Below, in pieces: positions 36,158 through 48,292 of a DNA stretch of 64,000 nucleotides. The notes under the pieces are model-generated. The model was not told the DNA's origin, ran no database searches, and saw only the letters and a list, made by a program, of their open reading frames with translations. Origin of the DNA: Metallyticus violacea (lineage: Eukaryota > Arthropoda > Insecta > Mantodea > Metallyticidae); the NCBI GenBank assembly GCA_030762175.1, contig CM060838.1, positions 22,686,001 through 22,750,000 of the forward strand, read 5' to 3'. How positions within the stretch are numbered: the stretch's first letter is position 1; each line of letters opens with the position of its first letter. The translations under genes and the position numbers were made by a program.

Positions 36158-39100
36158 AACTTGTGCACAATGTATATATTGATGATCAATTATGATGGAC
36201 AATTCCGAGGGCAATCCACAAATAGTCACTCTGCTGTTGTGAAGACCTTTACTGTGTTTAAATGCTAGGAAAGTTTATTGTTAAGGCTACCGGAGAGAAA
36301 GTTAAGTGTAGAGATTAAAGAATCTAAAGAAGTATGGCGTGAGAATTTTTAAACCAACCAAACTAAAAAAAAAAAAGTGTCAGAAAACGTTCTTTCTGTA
36401 AGAAATAATATCGAATCAGACCCGTTGTCACAAATTTTAGTAGCTAGTCAGAAAGCTGGATTTGAGCCGAGATTGTAGAATCTTCGCTAAAGAAAGATTT
36501 CGCGGGGAAAAACAGCGTTTTAACAGTTCCTAATTCAAATCTTGCATAAAAATTGTATTCTAAAATATTTATATCAATATTTATAAGCTGTGTAAATTCC
36601 TAATTAAAATTTCAAAGACGACGGGATGCATGCGTGTAATAATCGTGTTTCATAAATGGATAGGGAGTGTTAAAGATTTCAAATGGTCAACATGTAGCTC
36701 AGCTCATCGTAGTTATTTGATTAGCATAGTCAGGTCGGATAAACTCAAAGTTGCGATACACGCAAAGTCCCAACTACGAATGGCACACCGTTCAATAACA
36801 TTGAAGTGTTTTTTATAATAAATTGTGAACTACCTCTCGGCGTGTATTCATTCAACACAACGAATCCCAATCCTTCCCTTTGAGCGAATGTCAATTAAAC
36901 AGTTAAATGCACCCTGAGAAACCTATTCCTGTTCACTGGAGCGAGAGCTGTAGGTGAACATCGAACTTCGCAAATCGAGGCATCACAACAAGATCTCAGC
37001 GAGAAACCTCTCACCTTCATAAATCGGCGATACCCAATGTGAGGTCATTAAAACAACAATCGTCATTAAAGAACTAATTAATAATCCTCCCCACCGCCAT
37101 ACATTGATAACCTCTCCAAATTGAATAGACTGCATAATGAGAACATGGTGAGAATGAATCAAGGAGGCTTGTACTCATACCACTCTAGTATAGTGTTTGT
37201 CTTTGCTAAATCGTCGAATAAAAAAGTAAGAATTAACAAAATTAATTAAGAAAGCTACATGTCAGATCAATACCAAGAATAAATAAATTACAAAATATAG
37301 AAAAACACAAGAACATGGTTAGGAATAATCCATTTACCTTAGCTACCAAATATTCTTCAAAAATAGATCGAGAAGCGAAACCACAACAATGATGATGATA
37401 ATGCTGCAATGATACAAATTAAATCCTCTGTTTAAAAAGAAGTCCGTCACGCAGGAGCGCGTATACTAAGCGAATTCCTCAGCAAATTGAATTTGTGAAA
37501 GTTATTACACAGTGGTAGAGCAGAGAATGTAATAAAAAATAAATAACACTAACTGAAGATATAATATAAAACACAATCTTCAGGCTTAAAAGTATATATG
37601 TTTTTCCTGTTGTTGGTCTTCCCTTGTTTCTCTTTCGTTCATATATTTTTGAGGTTGCGCTACAAAAATTTAAGAAATGAAAAAAAAAAAAAAAAAAAAG
37701 AACTAAATAAAAGTGAAGTAAGGCTGTTATTAGTTTGCTTGAAATTACGCAATATATCTGCAACAAACACACTATGGGCTTATGACAAATGTCTTCCTCT
37801 ACCAAGAAAAAGATGATTATCAGACAATATATAAAAGCACCACGTTAATTCATTAATTCGTACTCTGTTATAAAGTTAAATCAAAGTGGGGGAAAGTATA
37901 TGGCCAAAATATAAAGTGCGAATGTCTGTAGGCTGCAATAGATCAGCGTGGTGTTAAAACCGATACTCTTGGGGATGGAGTGGTAGATAATGGGGGAGGA
38001 CTGCTAGAATCAGAGACAACGAAACTGTAATTTGACAACATTTCGATAGGGTTGAAGTTTCGCGATTATTGGCAAAAGCCTTACTATGAAAAAGTAAACG
38101 CTCGTTAATAAGTAGCAATTATCTTGCATTGTTTTAAAATTAGCTAATACTATGCTGCATTTGTGACATTTACTGGGAGACACACATCCACGGTGCTGCA
38201 ACCTGTTGTGGTGAGAACGTAACTCCACCCTACTTCGTGACTAGAAGCACTATTCGTTTTTGTTCTGCCTTTCCTAATTCACTTCCTCTTTGGACCTCGG
38301 AGCTTTCTTTCTCACCTTAATTTAATGTAATTTTCTTTTCCTTTTATCCTGGTTTTTTTACGTCCTTTCGTTTCCCCGCCATTTCTTTTAATATTTTTTC
38401 CCACTCAGTCTAACGGGCCTTATTTTTAACAGGATTTTCCTTAGAAACCAAAAAATCTCACATACGCTCACTGCATATTTGTTTGTTTTAATTCTGTTAG
38501 TCATCCAGATGTTTTACAAGTATTTATTGTTGTTGAAGGTGCATAGAGAATTCTCCTTGAACAATACAGAATTAATATTTTATTCTGCTAAAAGGCTTTT
38601 GTTATCAAAATTACCAAACACGATGTTTTATACGAAAGCTAATAACAAAAGATAATATACCCTTTTGCCACAAAAGCATTCAGCATAAGTATTAAACATG
38701 AACTAAGTTCATGAATTTTAAATCGCTTATTTAATTCGCAAAACCTCATTAAAACGAACAACATTTTCCAAACACCAAGGTGCGGATCAAATCCAACAAG
38801 CTCAATCGAGTTGCATATACGAGTTTAATCACATATTACTACGGTAAATTCGAACAGAACAAGAATTAATTCTTCCAAAATAATGTTTCATCACTTTAGG
38901 CTTCCAGCCATGTGGCCATCATCAGAAAATGATCAGAAATTATTACTGGATATTATTTCATAGTTGAAGTTTGGGATCTTCTTGCAACATGGAGAATTTT
39001 TGTGAGTTTCCAAACATTTAAAGATAAACCAATGCTAAATAAGTCCGATGAACGCGACAAACTTTCTATGATAAAACTAGATATTTGTCTCCTTGTCACA

Positions 39101-39406
39101 ACATAATCTGTGAAATTATAATTAATAAAACAAAATTGATCGAAGCTTCAAAATAATTTGGGTATATAAAAACATCTTTAGATATTAAAATAATATAAGC
39201 AGTATAAATAATATTCATGATGTTATACACACAGTTCCTAAAGAAATGTATCCAGAATTAAATCACAAAAATAAAAAGTAGATTTCTTCATTCTCATCGA
39301 TTTAGGGCTTTAAAATCATCAATTGATTCTATCTTGTCCTCTAGTTAATGTACAGCCAACACTCCCTATTCCTCTTGTTTTATAAATGTGATAGTCTATT
39401 AGGGGT
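36158..39406. other. Unassigned; candidate conserved non-coding patch
   Basis: 36835-37170 is non-repetitive, GC-richer and rich in ATTA-type sites; see findings. A 20-nt A run lies at 37680-37699. 38895-38935 reads, in reverse, CTGATGATGGCCACATGGCT, a motif seen near ends of some retroelements. Short frames here show no domain. Confidence 0.35.
37680..37699. repeat. Poly-A tract (20 nt)
   Basis: Uninterrupted A run; no retroposon body recognised beside it. Confidence 0.95.
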
Positions 39407-39670
39407 TCATCCTATAAACATGTTTATACCAATTAACTTGCAATAAGGAAAGCATTTGCCAGACAGATGAATGACTGTTTTTTTCTCTCCACACTCACAG
39501 CCTGGACCTAGCACCTTCAATGCTGTTATAGCTTGAAGGAACGAAAATTCTTTGCAAAAGATTTTATCGGTTCGAATAGGTGTCATCCATACATGACGCA
39601 AATGCATATATAAGTGACTAATATTATAAAGAGATGTGAGGTTGTTTACGAAAGTGCAGGGAGGCTGCAC
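39407..39670 (-). pseudogene. LINE C-terminal zinc-knuckle-like fragment
   Basis: An 87-codon open frame. Residues about 45-75 read FLQAITALKVLGPGCECGEK and then KTVIHLSGKCFPYCK. The spacing CxCG...T..H....C is the C-terminal cysteine-histidine knuckle of Jockey/R1/I-type ORF2 proteins, preceded by the usual Q..TGHG-like segment (here LQAIT). The N-terminal half (TFVNNLTSLYNISHLYMHLR) is not diagnostic. No reverse transcriptase is found upstream, so this is a fragment. A chance match is possible because only the knuckle is recognisable. Confidence 0.45.
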
Positions 39671-41389
39671 GTAAAATTAGCGAGTCAATTTTGTTAGCAT
39701 AAAGGTAGAAAACATAGTTTAATGTACACGATCATAAGAAGAAGATTTAATAATGTTTTTTTTTTTTCCTTAAAATGGCTCACAACAGTGCCATGTAATG
39801 ACGCGAATGTTCTATGCTATTTTGCTAACTATCTTTAACCAACTGCCTCTATGCAAAAACATCCGTTGGAATTTATGAAAACCAATCTGATATTGCTAAA
39901 AGTTTCGTTAAATATGCATTAATATAAGAACTGTTTAATTATTTATTAAATTTTAATTTCTTAGATAAACGCTCCTTGGGGGCAGTTTTAAAGTCCTGCA
40001 ACTTATATCGGTCGGTCCAGTCAATTGCGAGCAGGATTTCGACCGAGTCGGGCAGTTGTGTTATGCTAGAGATTACATTAATTAGTCTACTGATGTTGTG
40101 CAATGGTGAGATATTTATGTATCTATATTCATTTTCAAGGCATTATTTGGTATAGAAAGATATGTGGTATAATGGAAGAGGTATATAGTGTAAATACTAT
40201 TCCCAATAGAAAAAGCAAAAGTTAATACAGAAGTTTAATAAAACAGGAAAAAGTTGAAAACATTAAGTGTTTACGGAAAAAAATCTATTAAATAAGAGCT
40301 TCCATTAATTCCCCAAATCTTACAGTTTTTTTATTGATATCTATGAAAAACAAATTATATTCAACTAACTCTCACCATTGGAGGAATTTAAAACAAACTT
40401 TCGAAATGAAGTTAGATCATCAGTGTTTTGCCGTGGTTAATGGTTTAATATGCTACCATAGTTTTCACCAACTACTGCGGTTGGCATCATTAGTGGACAG
40501 TGAACAACACCTGACTGCTAAAAGACCGGCCGTGAAAGACTAAGAAGTATTAGTTCCGTTAGTGATGGAAAACTTATACGTGCAAATTAAATCCCCTAAG
40601 AAGATGTGGATTGTATACCAGGGGAAATGAGCAACATTTCCAGCACCCCCTGTAAGGAGGTTGTGTTCCAATATGTTTTAAAATGGGGAAGCGCTTGAGC
40701 ACCGCGATACTGTACAAGAAAATACCGGCGGCAACGAGGAGTCCAACTATGAACTATGTAGGATGTAGGTATATGGACTTTTAAACTGCTCTCATTAAAT
40801 AATCAAAATAAATAGTTATGAAAGAGAAAATGTACCCATAGTACATCAAATATGTTACTAGCTATATTTCTTTAAATATTTTAGGGGGTCATTATGAATT
40901 AAATTCATTAAATAGTTACTCCAAAACCGGCTAACTCAGATACTGTGTAGGCAAATTTGCTTCACTTCAGAAATACAAGAATCTTTCTTCGAGTATAATT
41001 GTGTTCTGAGTTCGTGAGAGCTGCGGAGTGAAGAATGGGGATGAGGAAAAAAAAAAAAAAAAAGAACACCTAATATAAGGTGCGGAGATTTAATGGTTGA
41101 CATTATGCACTTTACGCAATAAGTCAACAGTTCTGAACCACCGTCAACATGACAAATTTCTCAAGCCTACTTTGTTCAGAGAAGCTAGCGTAAGAGTAGG
41201 TCAAATTTGGTTATAGGTGAAAGAATTGTTGTTTTCTTTGGAGGGTAGCAGGGATTCCTCTTCAGAGAGGAAGACACCATCACCGTTACCTCATCTTCTG
41301 AAAGTGAAAGAGCGTGTTCAGAATCAGGAACTGATGCGTCCGCTAATGTGAGGGAGATAGACTGCATGGTATTTATCAGTAGTGTTTAA
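39671..41389. other. Unassigned AT-rich sequence
   Basis: Holds a 17-nt A run at 41047-41063. On the plus strand 41260-41370 reads REEDTITVTSSSESERACSE, an acidic serine-rich stretch after an acceptor-like TTCCTCTTCAG; without more support it is not called. Confidence 0.35.
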
Positions 41390-42550
41390 TGAGGGCCAGT
41401 CAATAAAAACTGAGAATAGTTTCTCTCTCTCTCTCTCTCGTCACATAGTGGAGATACGGTGGTGAAACAAAAAAAGTGGAAGCACGTATACGCAGTGTCT
41501 TAATACAGGATGCCAGCAAAGAGCGAGTGTTGCATAAAATGGAGTCAATTTGCTTGAAATTTTGCTTCCATCTGCAGAAATTCGGTATGGAAGCGTACAA
41601 GATGTTAAAGCAAGCATATGACGATGATGTTCTACCACAATCAAGATTCAAAGAGTTTGAGGAGAACCGTGTTTGAACAATAAAGAAGGAAGGTTCAGGT
41701 GCTCCAACCACTGCAGTGAACGAGACCATGATTAACACAGTTGCTGTCGTTGTTCTTAAACATCGACGAATTATAGTGAATAGGCTGGTAGACATGTTAC
41801 AGATTTCCCATGGTATACGTTCACCATTCTTCAAGATCATCTACACGTGAGACGCTTCTGTGTCAGATGAGTGCCGAGATTGCTGACATCTCAACAGAAA
41901 ATGGTGCGAGTGAACATGTGCTGGGGAGCTTCAGTTCTGTTAGCGGAGCATGGTGAGGCATACCCCAATTCCATTGGTAATAACGAAGTTTTCGCTTCAT
42001 TATTACCATCCCGAAAGAAAACAGGCGAACTCAGTGTGGAACTCATCTAGTTCTCAGACGCCAAAGAAGACCAAGGTTGTTCGGTCTACAAGAAAGTTAT
42101 GGCAATTTCATTCTTGGATGTCGTGAAGTGATATATTAACATGAAATTCCCCGCAAATAAAGGTCAACTGGGAATATTACAAAACTGTTTGACCATTCCG
42201 ATCGAACACATCCAACGAAAACGCCCTGAGTTGCATCCATCTGGTTGGCGCCTTCACTATGACAATGCCACTCCCACGTTAACCAGAAAAGGCGTAGAAT
42301 GTGATGTGTGTCCCTCACTTATATAGCTCAGACCTAACTAAGTGCGACTTTTTTCCGTTCCCTCGTCTTTAAAACGAGCTACGGGGTCAGCGTTTTGGTT
42401 CATCAACGGCTGGCAAGCGTTTTTGAAGAGGATGTCAAAAAACTGTTTCCACATGTCTTCTAGGACTGGCAGACACGTTGGGCCAAGTGCATACAACTCA
42501 GTGGGGACTACTTTGAGGAATACCATACTAACTTTCACCGTCTAGTAAGC
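41390..42550 (+). pseudogene. mariner-family transposase pseudogene
   Basis: Decayed transposase. 41539-41675 reads MESICLKFCFHLQKFGMEAY, KMLKQAYDDDVLPQSRFKEF and EENRV, the first helix-turn-helix of mariner enzymes (IKF...LGK...E....L..AYG...). 41700-41810 gives APTTAVNETMINTVA and VNRLVDMLQISHGI. After lost sequence, 42215-42275 gives KRPELHPSGWRLHYDNATPT, the HDNA block (His is Tyr; the Asp is kept). 42325-42370 gives SSDLTKCDFFPFPRLK over shifted frames, and 42460-42535 gives DWQTRWAKCIQLSGDYFEEY, the typical C-terminus. At least five stops or frameshifts. A mariner-type terminus GAGGGCCAGTCAATAAAAAC lies at 41391-41410. ACACCCTGTAT at about 42697-42707 could be an unrelated end. Confidence 0.88.
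41422..41439. repeat. (TC)9 microsatellite
   Basis: Perfect dinucleotide run just inside the left end of the mariner remnant. Confidence 0.95.
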
Positions 42551-43905
42551 AGAAAATAATCATTCTTAGTCATTATTGACGAGTCCTCGAATTTATCGGT
42601 GTTTGAATAATCCTTTTTACATTACGTCATTATGTTCCATGTGTGCTAGCCTGGAACACAACTATGCATTATCACTACTTGAAAAAGTGTGGCTTTTAAC
42701 ACCCTGTATTCCTCCTTTCTATTTTTAATAGAGAGAGGTGCGGGAAATCGAATTTACCTCCTTCACTTAGCATATGTAAATGTGAAATGTCACGAAGGAA
42801 AAGCAATAAACTGCCCGGTTGCGTGCAAAACATTTAGAGGATAGCATTTTCGAGTTCCTACTTTCAGTACTTCCTTGCTGTTTATACCCACACGAACACA
42901 ACAAATTAACGAAATTATTTCAATGGTTTCGGCTAAGAATATACTGTGCATCCTTTTTTCGAACAAGCCCACGATATAAACAGGAAAATATAAAAATGTA
43001 CGATAGCAAATCCAACGATAAATGCAAGAATTTTCTTGACGAAATGTATTTTATTTTTAATTATCGGATTTCATAGTCAATAATGCATTTGTCCTAAAGA
43101 GCAACACAAGATAAATTGTAGCAATACTCCTAAAATTATAAGTTGATATTTCACATGTGTACGTGTATGCCCAGAGAACAACAAAATACAAATGACAGTC
43201 GGCTCATAAAACAGACAGTGCAAAAAGTAGGTCGAGGCGGAGGGTGGATATCGGAGTTTTTAGTCGATATGAGAGATCCTTGTTGCTGTCATTTACCAGC
43301 GTGACTATTTGGTCTTCTATCTTGATGAAGGCAGGCTTCAACATGTGAAATATGATGGTATTAAAATTAAAAATTAAAAATGTGAAACATGTCGAATAGC
43401 GGTAACCCATTACCAAGAATGTACTCGCACCTTCTATAACACAAGATATCACTTTTCCACGGTTCTAACACAACATGCAATGAAACTACTTTCAGATATT
43501 CAAAATAATGTCGACCCTACTAATTAATACATGTAAATATTTACGTATTTAATCCTATATTTTCTGAATTACTTTTAAACCTCTGGGTCTGTTAAGCTTG
43601 TTTTCCAACCTGTTATTTTATTGTTGCGTTTTACATTCGAAATGTATCTTGAAACATTTAACAAAGTAGCGTTAAACATTCCGCCGCATTAATACCCGTT
43701 GTATAATGTGATACTTTAACTCAGATAAATCGGGAAACGTTCCACAGCTATGCCATTATCTTTTAAACCACAAAATATGTTTTAACCCATTTATTTTAAT
43801 TTTTCAATGGTCCCTAGTAATCTATGAGGTTCTTAAAGATTCCATTTTTGGACGAGATTTTCATGTCTTCTCTGCTGTAATTAAACCATATTCAAAATAT
43901 AAAAG
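42551..43905. other. Unassigned AT-rich sequence
   Basis: Short frames at 42790-43452 show no domain. Nothing else is assignable. Confidence 0.4.

Positions 43906-43934
<29 letters not shown>
43906..43934. repeat. (TA)14 microsatellite
   Basis: Perfect dinucleotide repeat immediately upstream of the short SINE B tail insertion. Confidence 0.95.
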
Positions 43935-43936
<2 letters not shown>

Positions 43937-43948
43937 ATCATACAAAAC

Positions 43949-44000
43949 CCGCCTGTGGTGCCTCAGTAGTAAAAACGGGCGTTAAACACTACTCAAAAAA
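43949..44000 (+). mobile_element. SINE family B, copy 4: 52-bp 3' tail only
   Basis: The insert begins CCGCCTGTGGTGCCTCAGTA and ends with the family tail AAAAACGGGCGTTAAACACT followed by ACTCAAAAAA. A perfect 12-bp target duplication ATCATACAAAAC flanks it (43937-43948 and 44001-44012). It is therefore a complete insertion event that copied only the last 52 bp, either a severely 5'-truncated SINE or the tail of a partner LINE that shares this end. Confidence 0.92.
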
Positions 44001-44012
44001 ATCATACAAAAC

Positions 44013-44280
44013 TACCATATTTCCTGACAGAATATTCCCGTATTATGCTCAATATTGGTATCTGCCACTATTACCGCCGTGGGTCTATTCAATATCATCG
44101 GAATATCTTGTGCCCCCTTGCTGAAATGTTCCAACACTTAAAGACTTAATAGGGTCGGGATATTAACTGTAATAACTAGGGATAAAGTCAGCAAAATCAG
44201 AAATAAAATTGAGTTCTCTTTGACATTACTTAATTTATTTCAGTGTATTCAAGACGTCGTAGAAAATATAACTTCTTGCG
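44013..44280. other. Unassigned sequence
   Basis: No recognisable feature. Confidence 0.4.
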
Positions 44281-44477
44281 ATAAGTATGGATGGCTTTCT
44301 TTGGAACGGAAGTAAAGCCGTGGGTCCCGTGTCGTACATTTACGACAGGATAAATAATCCCAAGCCTGAAAGAAGAGTCCTCTGAGCAAAATTTGTCGGC
44401 TGTTTCACGCCCTGAATTGAATGGGATGCTGATGACCTGAAATGTTACAGAGCGTCTGTAAATAAACCACATCAAAA
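44281..44477 (+). mobile_element. SINE family A, copy 6, head missing
   Basis: Begins inside the body (TAAGTATGGATGGCTTTCTT) and runs to the A-rich end (AATAAACCACATCAAAAA). The tRNA-like head is absent. ACTTCTTGCG before it and GCTTCTCGTG after it may be a decayed target duplication. The minus-strand frame at 44230-44568 is an antisense shadow. Confidence 0.88.
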
Positions 44478-45091
44478 AGCTTCTCGTGCATGAGGTTAAA
44501 TCCACTTTGCAGTTGAATATGTTCAGAGCATTATCTCCTCTATTTTCAGATGGAACTGCAGAAGGCAAGAAAGATCACATTCTTACAAATAGTCGCCCGT
44601 TGTGTCATGCTTGTGGAACGCCCTACTCCGGCATTTCGCAGCTTGGGGAACAGGACTCGTGTCCCGTCAAAGACAAGTATTTGCGTGCATTGAAATTAAA
44701 CTAACCGCACACCAATCCAGCTTTTTAAAAGCGTTTTGTATAAAATACACGTTGATCAGAATCTCATCCTTGGTTTTCAGAAAATGTAAACTTTTCTGCA
44801 TGTTTAAACGCAATCAATCTCAATTCGCGACTCTTTAAGTTCAGCGTCCCAAGTATATTCAATTTGAATAAAAAAATTAATTTATAAGTGCAAAACATTT
44901 GTGGCAATTTAAGTAGAGTTTCACTTCGTTTAGTTTCAGGTAAAATAACTGTTCAAAAAGATAATTCTGTCTAAATTATTTTCAGAAAATCTATATTTCT
45001 TTGAAAGTTTGCCTTACTATAAAAATGTCTTCCAGATGAAATATAATTTCGGAAATACGTAAATACTTAAGCTATATATCAATCACTTAAC
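44478..45091. other. Unassigned sequence
   Basis: Two overlapping short plus-strand frames (44486-44838) show no domain. Confidence 0.35.
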
Positions 45092-45367
45092 ACCGCCACG
45101 GGTGGCCGAGGTCGTTAAGGTACGGAGTCCTGAGCGGGAGGTCTGGGGTTCGAATCCCGCCGGGACCGTCCTCCTTGACTGATGTTTTTCCAGGTTTCCC
45201 TCAGTCCTCCTAACTGGCAAATGCCGGGGAGGTACCCTAAACTTAGGCCTGGAACATTTCCTTCCTTAAAAAAAATCCTTTCCCAATATATCATTTCATG
45301 TATCATCAGTGTCCACCGCCTGTGGTGCTTCAGTAGTAAAAACGGTCGTTAAACACTAATAAAAACG
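45092..45367 (+). mobile_element. SINE family B, copy 5 (best preserved)
   Basis: Full-length, with intact-looking A box TGGCCGAGGTCGTTAAGG and B box GGTTCGAATCCCGCC, hairpin body and tail ACGGTCGTTAAACACTAAT. An 8-bp perfect target duplication CACTTAAC (45084-45091 and 45368-45375) defines the ends. This is the best reference copy of the family here. Confidence 0.93.
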
Positions 45368-45375
45368 CACTTAAC

Positions 45376-47444
45376 GATAGTACATTTTTATGAACTTTTC
45401 AATGTTCCAAAGAATTCTCCTTCCTATCATGATATGGTATTTCTAATGCCGCATCATTTGTGTACCAGAATTCGTTGGGTTCTCAGCGGGGCATTTGGCT
45501 CCAACTGCATTGAAATCAAAATGCTTCCGTGGCGCTTAAAGTTCCAAGTAAGGAGAAATTGCAGAATATTCTTCACTGCAGTAGAGCGAACTTACAAGGG
45601 TTGGAAGCAGAATTCTAGCACATGTGGCTAGTATGCGAACCCCTAGACCACGGAAGCACTCAATCACGCACTGATTTAATTAACGCAGATACAGTTGTGA
45701 TTATAAAGCGCGCCAACACCTTTTCGCATGTTTAAACAGCATAATTAAAAATTTAAAACGAGCATGCTAAAAACTCATTCATTACCATGCAATGACATAA
45801 GTTAAAGATAAAAGCATCTAGTTTACTACACTTTAACAAATATCCAGAGAATAATTATTTTACTTTAGAGTATATAACAAAGGAGACAGTTTTCTTGCAA
45901 AAGATATGAAAATATGAGCTTTTATATCACGATGTTTTTAATATAGCTATGCACGTTTAGAAAGAAATAAGGTTAAATATTAAGTAATTTTAATGACCTG
46001 CAGCTGTTCTTTTAGCACGGTATCAAAAATAAAATTTATAAAAGTCAAACGCCTTCACCTGCCTATAACTTCAAAGGCAGAAATAAAATCCAATTGAATA
46101 GCACATTTAATTACAAAATATATTCATTACAAATATAACACCATGTTGCACGGGTTCTGGGGCCCTATAGGCATATAGCTCTTAAGGGACAAATAATATA
46201 CGAGGATAGGTCACTAAGTTTCCGGTCTTTCCGATAAGTATTATCGCCTTCACAAAACTCTTAACTGTGTTATACCTTATCTGTTAATTAAATAATTGCA
46301 GCTGTAACTTCCGCTCCGCTGCGTTCAGTTGATCAGATATAGTTGCATAAAGAAGGCTATGTGTGGAACATTGTGACATGTTCATGTGACTCTTCTTTTG
46401 CAATAGCGTAGTTTCGTTTAGAATTGCATTACACTTTAATTTTATCATTCAGTTTTTTACTGAGCACGAAAGAGAAGGCTCCTTCATATGTTCGTTATGT
46501 TGAAAATGTACAATAACATTATGTATGTGTTATCCAAATAGGAATTTATTCATATTGGAATTTATTAAAAGAGAGTGCATGAGTGCATATATACACAACA
46601 TTGTATTTTAAAGCCAAACTTTTCAATTTAGCACCAATTCAGTTAGAAGAGATTCAACAATAGAAAAAAGTTTAATCTCCGAATGAATCCCAGTTCCAAT
46701 AATTAAAATTATAATAAAAGTACTGATCTGAGAGAAATATATATACGATTTATGGTGGAACATTTTTGGAATAATTAATATAATGCGTGGTGCAGCCTTC
46801 ATTTCAAAATAAAAAATAAACGAAACAAAACACGGTATGCGTGTTTGTTTATGTGATAAAATTGCGCTAAGGTAATTTTTTTTTTTACCTAATATTTGTT
46901 TGATAATTCTTTAGCTCACTATATTTTATTTAACTTTGTATCCTCTTTTTGACAATTTGCCTAAATAACTAAGAATTTATACTTGTTTAATTATTATAGT
47001 TCTATCTTAGTTGGAAATCCCTTAGAATGCAATATTTTTAATTTTATAATCCAGAAACTCAATTGTGCTGTTTTCACGTTTTACTGAAATTAAATACAGA
47101 TGCTTAATTGTCTACGGGAACGTATGTACTTTATAAGATAGTATTAAAATGTATATAAGCATGGATAAACTCTATTTTGCAGTAAGTTAAAATATATTGC
47201 CGTTAAACATTAATGTCAGAGAGTTCGTTTCCTAAAAATTTACATAAATTATAGTTCTCAAGAATACAGAAATATAAGCCGACAAATTCCCAGGTGACTT
47301 TAAGAAAAAAATGTCGTGAGATCGAAAATGTACACACTCTGAAGTGTATTGCAATCACCTTCCTAATCCGACATTTCATGCCAACACATTTGCCAAACAA
47401 AGCACTGGAGTCCGTATTTGGCGACAAGAGATAATGGTTTAATG
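45376..47444. other. Unassigned AT-rich sequence
   Basis: 45615-45657 reads on the minus strand as GCTTCCGTGGTCTAGGGGTT and CGCATAC, resembling a tRNA-Val-type 5' half, but no good B box follows. The rest is featureless except the mariner end at 46204. Confidence 0.35.
46204..46230 (+). mobile_element. mariner-like terminal fragment
   Basis: GATAGGTCACTAAGTTTCCG resembles the terminus of the mariner at 23310 (GGGTCCATAAGTTTCCGGCC). No transposase sequence is recognised downstream, so this may be a lone end or a very decayed copy. Confidence 0.3.
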
Positions 47445-48284
47445 CAGCGGTTCTGAAACTTTCCTTAACTGTGGAACCTGTTTAAAGATATCCGGCTGTC
47501 GTGGTCTATGATCTAACTCAAGTTTAAAATCCTAAATATTCATCCTATAGGTATATTTTTTAAAATTTTTGTTTAATTGGTTTACGAAATTTAAAGATTT
47601 AACATGCAAGTAAATGCAATTTTTTCGATATTACTGGTGCGTTTCCTTAAACAATCATAATCATGATATTACATTCAAATAGATATATAAACGCATAACC
47701 GTTAATGTTATTAACAAATAACCTTTATGGCACAGCATTGTTTGTTGATTTTAATTAACGTATTAAGGGTTGTCTTGGATTTCACTTGCAAGCCATGACA
47801 TATTCAGCTTAACAGAAGAAATTTGTATTCTAATCTGGGTTTTTAAATAGTTTCTATACTTATTTTATAAACAAATGAGTGCAGTGTTTATTTTTTCACA
47901 CAAGTAAACTGTTTTGTTTCATGGCTTCTTTGTCGTATGGGAAAATCTCTATGAGGCAGGCGAGCCCCAGCCTACACAATTCGCTGCCGAAAGATGCGAA
48001 TATTGCAAAGGAAACTATGCAGTGTATGAGTGTTCTGTCTGGTCCAAGTTTTGGCTTACCAATTTGGAAGTCCCTTGTGGAACAAACAGTTGCCTTCAGT
48101 TTTTATCTAATTTATTATACCTCAATAAATTCAGGTCGTAAGCGTGTTATCTTTCCTTTTCTCGTAATTCATTATTTGTATGTCAGAGGAATTCTGTTAA
48201 CAATACACTTAATGCTTCCTGCTTTCCTCTGGGAGGGTCTTACGAACCCCCCAGAGTCCGCGGACCACAGTTTTGGAACAGCTA
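47445..48284. mobile_element. hAT-like non-autonomous element, tentative
   Basis: The left end CAGCGGTTCTGAAACTTTCC and then TTAACTGTGGAACC, and the reverse complement of the right end TAGCTGTTCCAAAACTGTGG and then TCCGCGGAC, resemble each other and the hAT-type terminus CAG.GGTTC.CAAACT..GG (family knowledge). The 8-bp flanks do not match, and overlapping 75- and 139-codon frames inside have no recognisable transposase motif, so both the boundaries and the class are uncertain. Confidence 0.35.
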
Positions 48285-48292
48285 GTATTTTC

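Noticed and set aside
38890..38945. CTGATGATGGCCACATGGCT motif resembling ends of some retroelements
   Set aside because: No retroelement body beside it and no second copy in the window.
45092..45175. tRNA-Leu/Ser gene
   Set aside because: Head of SINE family B with flanking target duplication; no 3' acceptor half.
45523..45657. 10-bp inverted repeat GCTTCCGTGG/CCACGGAAGC and tRNA-Val-like 5' half
   Set aside because: A 10-bp inverted pair at this spacing is expected by chance several times in 64 kb, and no B box completes a tRNA.
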